Assembly (NCBI GenBank): GCA_038363925.1
Contig: JAQQWL010000011.1
Span: forward strand, 6,696,001-6,760,000
Direction: 5' to 3'
DNA from: Apiospora phragmitis
Lineage: Eukaryota > Ascomycota > Sordariomycetes > Amphisphaeriales > Apiosporaceae
DNA length: 64,000 nt
The notes beneath the pieces are model-generated. The model had not been told where the DNA came from and ran no database searches. It worked only from the letters and a program-made list of their open reading frames with translations. Shown here piece after piece: positions 59,381-64,000 of this stretch; position 1 is the stretch's first letter; each line of letters begins with the position of its first letter. Both the position numbers and the translations under genes were made by a program.

Positions 59381-61636
59381 GTCCTATTTTGCCTCAGCCA
59401 CTGCGACCACTTCTTCCAGCCGCGCCCAGGTTGCCACGAGGCTCAATCGATACAGCGAGTCGCTTCGAATAGAAGATTCAAAAATCTCGAGGGACCACGA
59501 CTCTTCGTCTTGGCGTTCGCTTCGTGCCTGGTTGCGGGTGTTCTCGAGAAACGTCGAGGCCGTGCAGCAGTTGCTGTGCCAGATTTCGTGCGGTTTGTTC
59601 AGGCCTTGGTATCTATACCGCTGTTATAGATAGCGTACGTAGTCCGGCTGAGATGTCCCTGATTGCTGCAACAGCCCCTATTCCGTGTCGCAAAGCAGCT
59701 GTGGCCTATGTCATGTGCAGCTCCAGACTCGTATCGTCGCCTTGGTGATCTCGTTTGTAGGAAGAACAACAGCCAAATAGTGCCGAACCAGACAGCTAAC
59801 AGCACTGGGTGGTATGATGCCTCAACCACTCTCCAATCATTTGGTCGCTCGCCGGGAATCGAATTTTTCGGATATAGAGGATTCGGGGTAAGCTTTCGAG
59901 CTTTCGGAAGGGAATCGGTAGGATAACTAAAGGAATTGAGTAGGTAGACTCGACGCTCGCTGGCCTGCTATGGTTCGAAATTGCAAGAATTAATAGTAGA
60001 AAACTAAAAACGACATGGTAATAGGAAAACGACAAGAGACGGATAGGGAGAAAATAGAAAACATGTCATACTGGACGTGACACCAAGACAAGTCCGAGTT
60101 CATGGCAATGTTCCTTGGGAAAGACCAAATGGATCATGGTCCCACGAAATGCGACCAGAGCGGGAGGACAGGGGTCAAGGGGCCGTGAAAGTAGGAGCCT
60201 GCACTGGCTGCTTCAACCGGATATTGGAGGAGGGACAGTCGAATACAGTGTGCAGCACACAGTACTCTGCATGTACCTCCTCCGTTGGATTTCTGGTTGG
60301 ATACAGGGCACATGCTGTCTCCCTCACCTCACCCTGACTGACTCTTCTCCCCTTCCTCAGGATGAAGGTATCGAGAAAGACGGGGGTAATTGCAGATACA
60401 ATGGCCTCACATAGATTAGCTACCCAAAACGACGTCTGGATTAGATTATTACCTGCCAATACAACTATTGGACGTTGGTATGTGCGCGCAACCCCGTAAC
60501 CAATCTGACATAATAAATGAGGTCAGTAAGCTGATTGCTGATCCTCAGGCGTTTCTGCAAATTGCGGGTGGTTGGCCTGAGTCGTTACGCTACGCAGCTG
60601 CACTGTACACGCTAGCCGATTGAACCTGGCAACTAAGAGTAGCACTTGAGCTATGCAGGTTAGTGGATGCCGAGCTTGCGAGCTTGCTTGCGCAGAAGGA
60701 AAATATCCTTCCACAAGCTCGGATATGTAGGTAGCTAGCATCGACGAACTACGGCAATCTCGTTCGTTATACGGATAGTACTGTAGTATGTGATATTTTC
60801 TTGTTTTCTTTTGTTTTCTCTGCAGCCTACCTCTCTTTCTCGGGCCGTCTGTGAGCATCCAGTTACTACTACTTAAGTACCTAAAATTACCTAGGTATTA
60901 GGTAATGTATGCAACCGAAACAGCTACAGTCCATTGGTAACGACTTGCTTGGTGTACAGTATGTATCGAAAAGTGAGACAAGACTGCGTGACAAGCTGCT
61001 ACATAACTCGGCCTCCTGCCCGCGTAATAAGTGTGTACCGTACCGAACGTTCTTGGACGCTCGAAATGTGCACCTACAAGGAGGCTTGATGGGCCAAATA
61101 AATGAATGGACCGTTGCGCCAGGTGGACACCCGGGAAGTTTTAAAGGTCTGTGCATCTCATAACTTCCTAGACTCTTTAATCAGTCACCTCATCTCTCCT
61201 CGCCTCCCCAAGAAACCCCCTGCACCGCGTTTGATGCTTGGTTTTGAACAGAATCCCCCTTTTCACTTCTTCTACTACTACTAACTGCTACCCTTTTCTC
61301 AAAAGCAACCCAAATTTGGCCCCCGAGTCATGAGGTCGGTATAGGCACTGGAAACTAGGACGGATACGGTAGGTCGTCATGAAGATTGAATAAGGATTTG
61401 TGGGCGTCTGCAAGAGCCGAGTAGATATATCGGGGGTTTTACATAATGTCCCGGCGAGCAACCGATGGCACAATGTCATCATGGTGCATGGATGGTTCGT
61501 TGGACGGTAGAAGGCCTGTTGCGCATCGAAGTGGATGGATGGCATCGTACTGCCCTGCGGCGTAGAACTTGCTGAAACAGCTCAGTTATTGGTAGGTATG
61601 TAACAGACAGCCCTCATGGGGGGGCCACGGCCAATG
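59381..61636. other. Gene-poor intergenic region
   Basis: About 2.3 kb, including the kinase promoter. Open frames here (59324-59629, 60077-60414, 60909-61163) show no domain and no splice support. An AT-rich palindromic-looking CCTAGGTA element lies near 60889-60903, common in ascomycete intergenic DNA. Confidence 0.5.
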
Positions 61637-62731
61637 CTACGTCGCTGAAGCTTGACCCTTTCCTTTGCCCTTCGTCGTCTCCGTCGTCTCCGTAACAGGA
61701 ACGCCGGCGAAGACGACCAGCCAGAGCGTCCTCGCGCCCCAGTCGAGCGTGACGATGCTCTCCGCCGCGCCGACCTCCACGTCCGCGATCCACTCGCCCA
61801 GGTCCGCCATCTGCGCCTGGGCGCCGCCCTTCCGGTGCTCGCGCGCGAGGTCCGCCATGCGCCCGGGCGCGAGGCCGACCGCGTCGGCCAGCTCCTCCGA
61901 GTCCAGCAGCCGCGCGTCGAGCCCGCGGCCGTGGAACCACCTGCCGTTGGCGGCCGCCACGTAGGCCGCGGCCCGCTCGCGCGGCGTCTTGGGCTTGGCG
62001 GCGATGCTGCCCGCCATGGCGAAGGGCAGCGTCACGGCCGCCCCCACGATGCGCAGCGCCGTGCCGACCGGGAGCGCGATGGCGCTGCCGAGGGCGCCCA
62101 TGCCCGCGGAGATATAGTTGCCCTTCTTGGCCTGGCCGCTGACGTTGCGGCCGATCTGCTTGGCCTGGGCGACCGTTTCCTTGCCGTACCGCTTCGGCAG
62201 GTCACTGATCTTGCGACCCATATCCGCGGCATGCTGGATGGCCTGGTCGCCCACCTTGGCTGTCAGGAAAGCGTTGGTGGTTTTCACGAAGGACGTCCAT
62301 GTGTTATTGGGGATTCCATAGCTCAAAAGTGATGGCGGGTATGCCTGTAGGAAAGGGGCTGTTTTGTCTGGGGAAGATTGTGGTATGGCAATGGGGCGCT
62401 GACCGCCTGGAGGGGTTGGTGGACTGTATGACGGTGGTAACGCGTCGCCCGTGGGGAAATTGAAAGGTTCCGATGGTGTAAGACCTTGGCCCCCACTATC
62501 TGACACCGTCGAACCAGCAAGTTCCGCAGCACTGGTAGAAGCTTGGGCAGAAGAAGAGGCACGATCTTGGTCGCCGTGATATGCAGGAAGCTCCGCTGGC
62601 CCCGAAGAGGTATGGGCAAAAGAAGATGCGCCAGCTCGGTCGCTGACCGATGAAGGTCTGGCGACGGCCTCGTAGGCCGGCAAGGCTTCCTCGGCGGCCT
62701 CCGCTTCTTTCGATTTCGTGCCGGGTGCCAT
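61637..62731 (-). CDS. Hypothetical protein with tyrosine-containing proline motifs
   Basis: Single-exon gene of 364 residues; the start at 62731 is the first ATG (MAPGTKSKEAEAAEEAL). The N-terminal 150 residues are disordered and hold LPAYEAV, LPAYHGD and PPSYSPP, the type of motif bound by WW or arrestin-like domains. The second half is more ordered: NTWTSFVKTTNAFLTAKVGD, MGRKISDLPKRYGKETVAQA, a glycine-rich hydrophobic stretch (GALGSAIALPVGTALRIVGA) that may dip into a membrane, and RERAAAYVAAANGRWFHGRG near LDARLLDSEEL. The C-terminal strand is SIVTLDWGARTLWLVVFAGV. The organisation matches widespread but uncharacterised fungal proteins. No enzyme motif is visible. Confidence 0.78.
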   Translation of the reverse strand: MAPGTKSKEAEAAEEALPAYEAVARPSSVSDRAGASSFAHTSSGPAELPAYHGDQDRASSSAQASTSAAELAGSTVSDSGGQGLTPSEPFNFPTGDALPPSYSPPTPPGGQRPIAIPQSSPDKTAPFLQAYPPSLLSYGIPNNTWTSFVKTTNAFLTAKVGDQAIQHAADMGRKISDLPKRYGKETVAQAKQIGRNVSGQAKKGNYISAGMGALGSAIALPVGTALRIVGAAVTLPFAMAGSIAAKPKTPRERAAAYVAAANGRWFHGRGLDARLLDSEELADAVGLAPGRMADLAREHRKGGAQAQMADLGEWIADVEVGAAESIVTLDWGARTLWLVVFAGVPVTETTETTKGKGKGQASAT

Positions 62732-63215
62732 GGTATAGACGAAACAGAATAGGGAAGGCAATGAATATGAATTGGAAGTCTAAGCCTTAAAACTGTAGGA
62801 AAGAAGACGTGATTTCGAGCTCTGCTTGTAATAACGTGGAATTTAAGTCATTACCTCCATATGTAGGCGGGCGGCGTAGCAGACATATTTGGTTTGGTGG
62901 CTGAGCCGAGCTAAGAGCATCATCCCGTTAGTGTCATTTCGCGGTTCGCGGAGGGTCTTGGCCGCAAGGGTGGCTCAGTTAACAAGCAACTGCATGGAGC
63001 ATCTCAGCTTACAATACGCATAGCTAGCAGAATGTAGTGACTCCAGGCTCTGATCGTGGAGTAATGATGGGTTTCCTCAACTTTTGGAGGTGCGACACAG
63101 TAAGCAAGCGACAGACACCAGATCAGGGTTTCATTTAATCTTCCATTGGTACAGAGTAGCAAAAACTGCTTCCTAATAATGTACAATTATCCATCAAGAA
63201 TGACTTTCAAGATCA
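62732..63215. other. Intergenic region
   Basis: 3' flank of the small repeat protein gene and promoter of the hypothetical protein gene. No supported gene. Confidence 0.5.
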
Positions 63216-63552
63216 TCAATTTTTTCCAGGCATCAGTTTATCAATGGCCCTCTTGATCTTGGACCCGGACTTGGTAGCGCTGGTCTGAGACGACTCCTGT
63301 GGGTTCGTTGTTAGTCCTCCGCACTAGGCATCTTCCAACCTCCTGGAAATATCAGGTTCACCCAGAAGGAATTACTGATGCTCGTCTCTCAACGCCCTGC
63401 ATGAACTCTCGGTCAGCATCAATGGCCGAATCAGGCAGGCCACGCTTCGCAGCCGCCTCATGTTCTTGCTGCTCCTGTTCGACATGATGCATCCCGTCAT
63501 GGGCGGCCTTGATGGCGGGGTCAGGGAGACCGTGGCTGTCTGGAGACGACAT
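63216..63552 (-). CDS. Small charged protein with internal duplication
   Basis: Two exons, 63552-63376 and 63296-63216, encoding 85 residues. Unspliced reading would stop at SVIPSG; splicing with a GTAATT donor and CCACAG acceptor adds ESSQTSATKSGSKIKRAIDK-LMPGKN. The protein carries two similar halves: GLPDPAIKAAHDGMHHVEQE and GLPDSAIDADREFMQGVERR, sharing GLPD-AI-A-x-M-x-x-VE. It has no signal peptide or Cys. The pattern of short, hydrophilic, helix-forming repeats recalls stress or conidiation-induced small proteins, but this is inference. Confidence 0.65.
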
Positions 63553-64000
63553 GGTATACGGTTTTGGAAGCTTTCGTATCTGATAGAAGGGGTTTTCTGA
63601 TTTGAAAGGTGATATTTCACTCAAGCAGACCAGTCATGGAGACTGCGGAATTCAGCAGCGTACTTCGCGCGACTATATACCAGCTGATACCCCTCAGGAA
63701 GGACCTGTTCGGCTGTTCCCATAGCCCTCCTACGTCAACTTAATTTGGATTTGGATCGTGAGTAATGGTACTGCCATGATCTGATGTTCCAATTCGTCGA
63801 TGGTGTGAGCCAACTGCTCATTCAGACGTCATGCGGTGCTGATCCCGTTGGAGTATTGGAGAACACGAGGGGATAGCTCGACGAAGAGAACGAGTGTTAA
63901 GAGAAGACCGCCCGAGTCCAGATCTGCCAGAGTCGTAGAGATGTACCACCTGACTGCTTATCAACCAGTGTTACAGCTCATGTCTCTGCAATATCATTCG
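63553..64000. other. Right end of window
   Basis: Promoter side of the small repeat-protein gene. No supported gene up to the window edge. Confidence 0.5.

Overview
This window is nuclear DNA from a filamentous ascomycete (Pezizomycotina, most probably Sordariomycetes). The signs are short 50-100 bp GT-AG introns with GTAAGT-like donors, GC-rich third codon positions, genes on both strands separated by 0.2-2.4 kb, and house-keeping genes of fungal type: Cox23, the NatB subunit Mdm20, Ilm1, Cdc43, Trs130, Mri1 and a YPL150W-like kinase. I see no bacterial, viral, transposon, tRNA, rRNA or CRISPR sequence.

Layout. 0-5 kb: a phenol 2-monooxygenase-type flavoprotein and an alpha/beta hydrolase. 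5-12 kb: a sterol-methyltransferase-like enzyme, a broken aminoglycoside-phosphotransferase-like gene and a small secreted protein. 14-18.3 kb: an MFS anion permease followed by a secreted tannase/feruloyl esterase. 20-31.6 kb: a PAN-like membrane protein, COX23, the NatB auxiliary subunit, ILM1 and the geranylgeranyltransferase-I beta subunit. 31.6-41 kb: sparse, with relics, a 2EXR-like protein, a metallophosphoesterase, an acylated nucleotidyltransferase-like protein and an unknown two-exon gene. 41-50 kb: a GH128 glucanase converging on TRS130, which diverges from MRI1, which converges on a secreted M20 peptidase. 50.7-56 kb: a DUF4419 gene, a P450 with stop codons and a broken hypothetical gene. 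56.4-63.6 kb: a large kinase and two uncharacterised proteins.

How the genes relate. Most are unrelated core genes and there is no convincing biosynthetic cluster. The best functional pairing is the secreted tannase/feruloyl esterase with the MFS permease beside it, perhaps extended by the aromatic-ring hydroxylase and the hydrolase near the left end, which would suit plant-phenolic use. That link is inference.

The strongest whole-window observation concerns sequence quality. At least fifteen single-base indels, mostly in short homopolymer runs, break conserved reading frames in twelve genes, including orthologues of essential yeast genes (TRS130, CDC43). In each reconstructed model, correcting one base per site gives a total exon length divisible by three and a normal family length. 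These are best read as consensus errors. Separately, three genes (9.3-11.4 kb, 52.9-54.6 kb, 54.8-55.7 kb) carry in-frame stop codons and look like real decaying genes. Coordinates of spliced genes are outer limits; intron positions are in the evidence.
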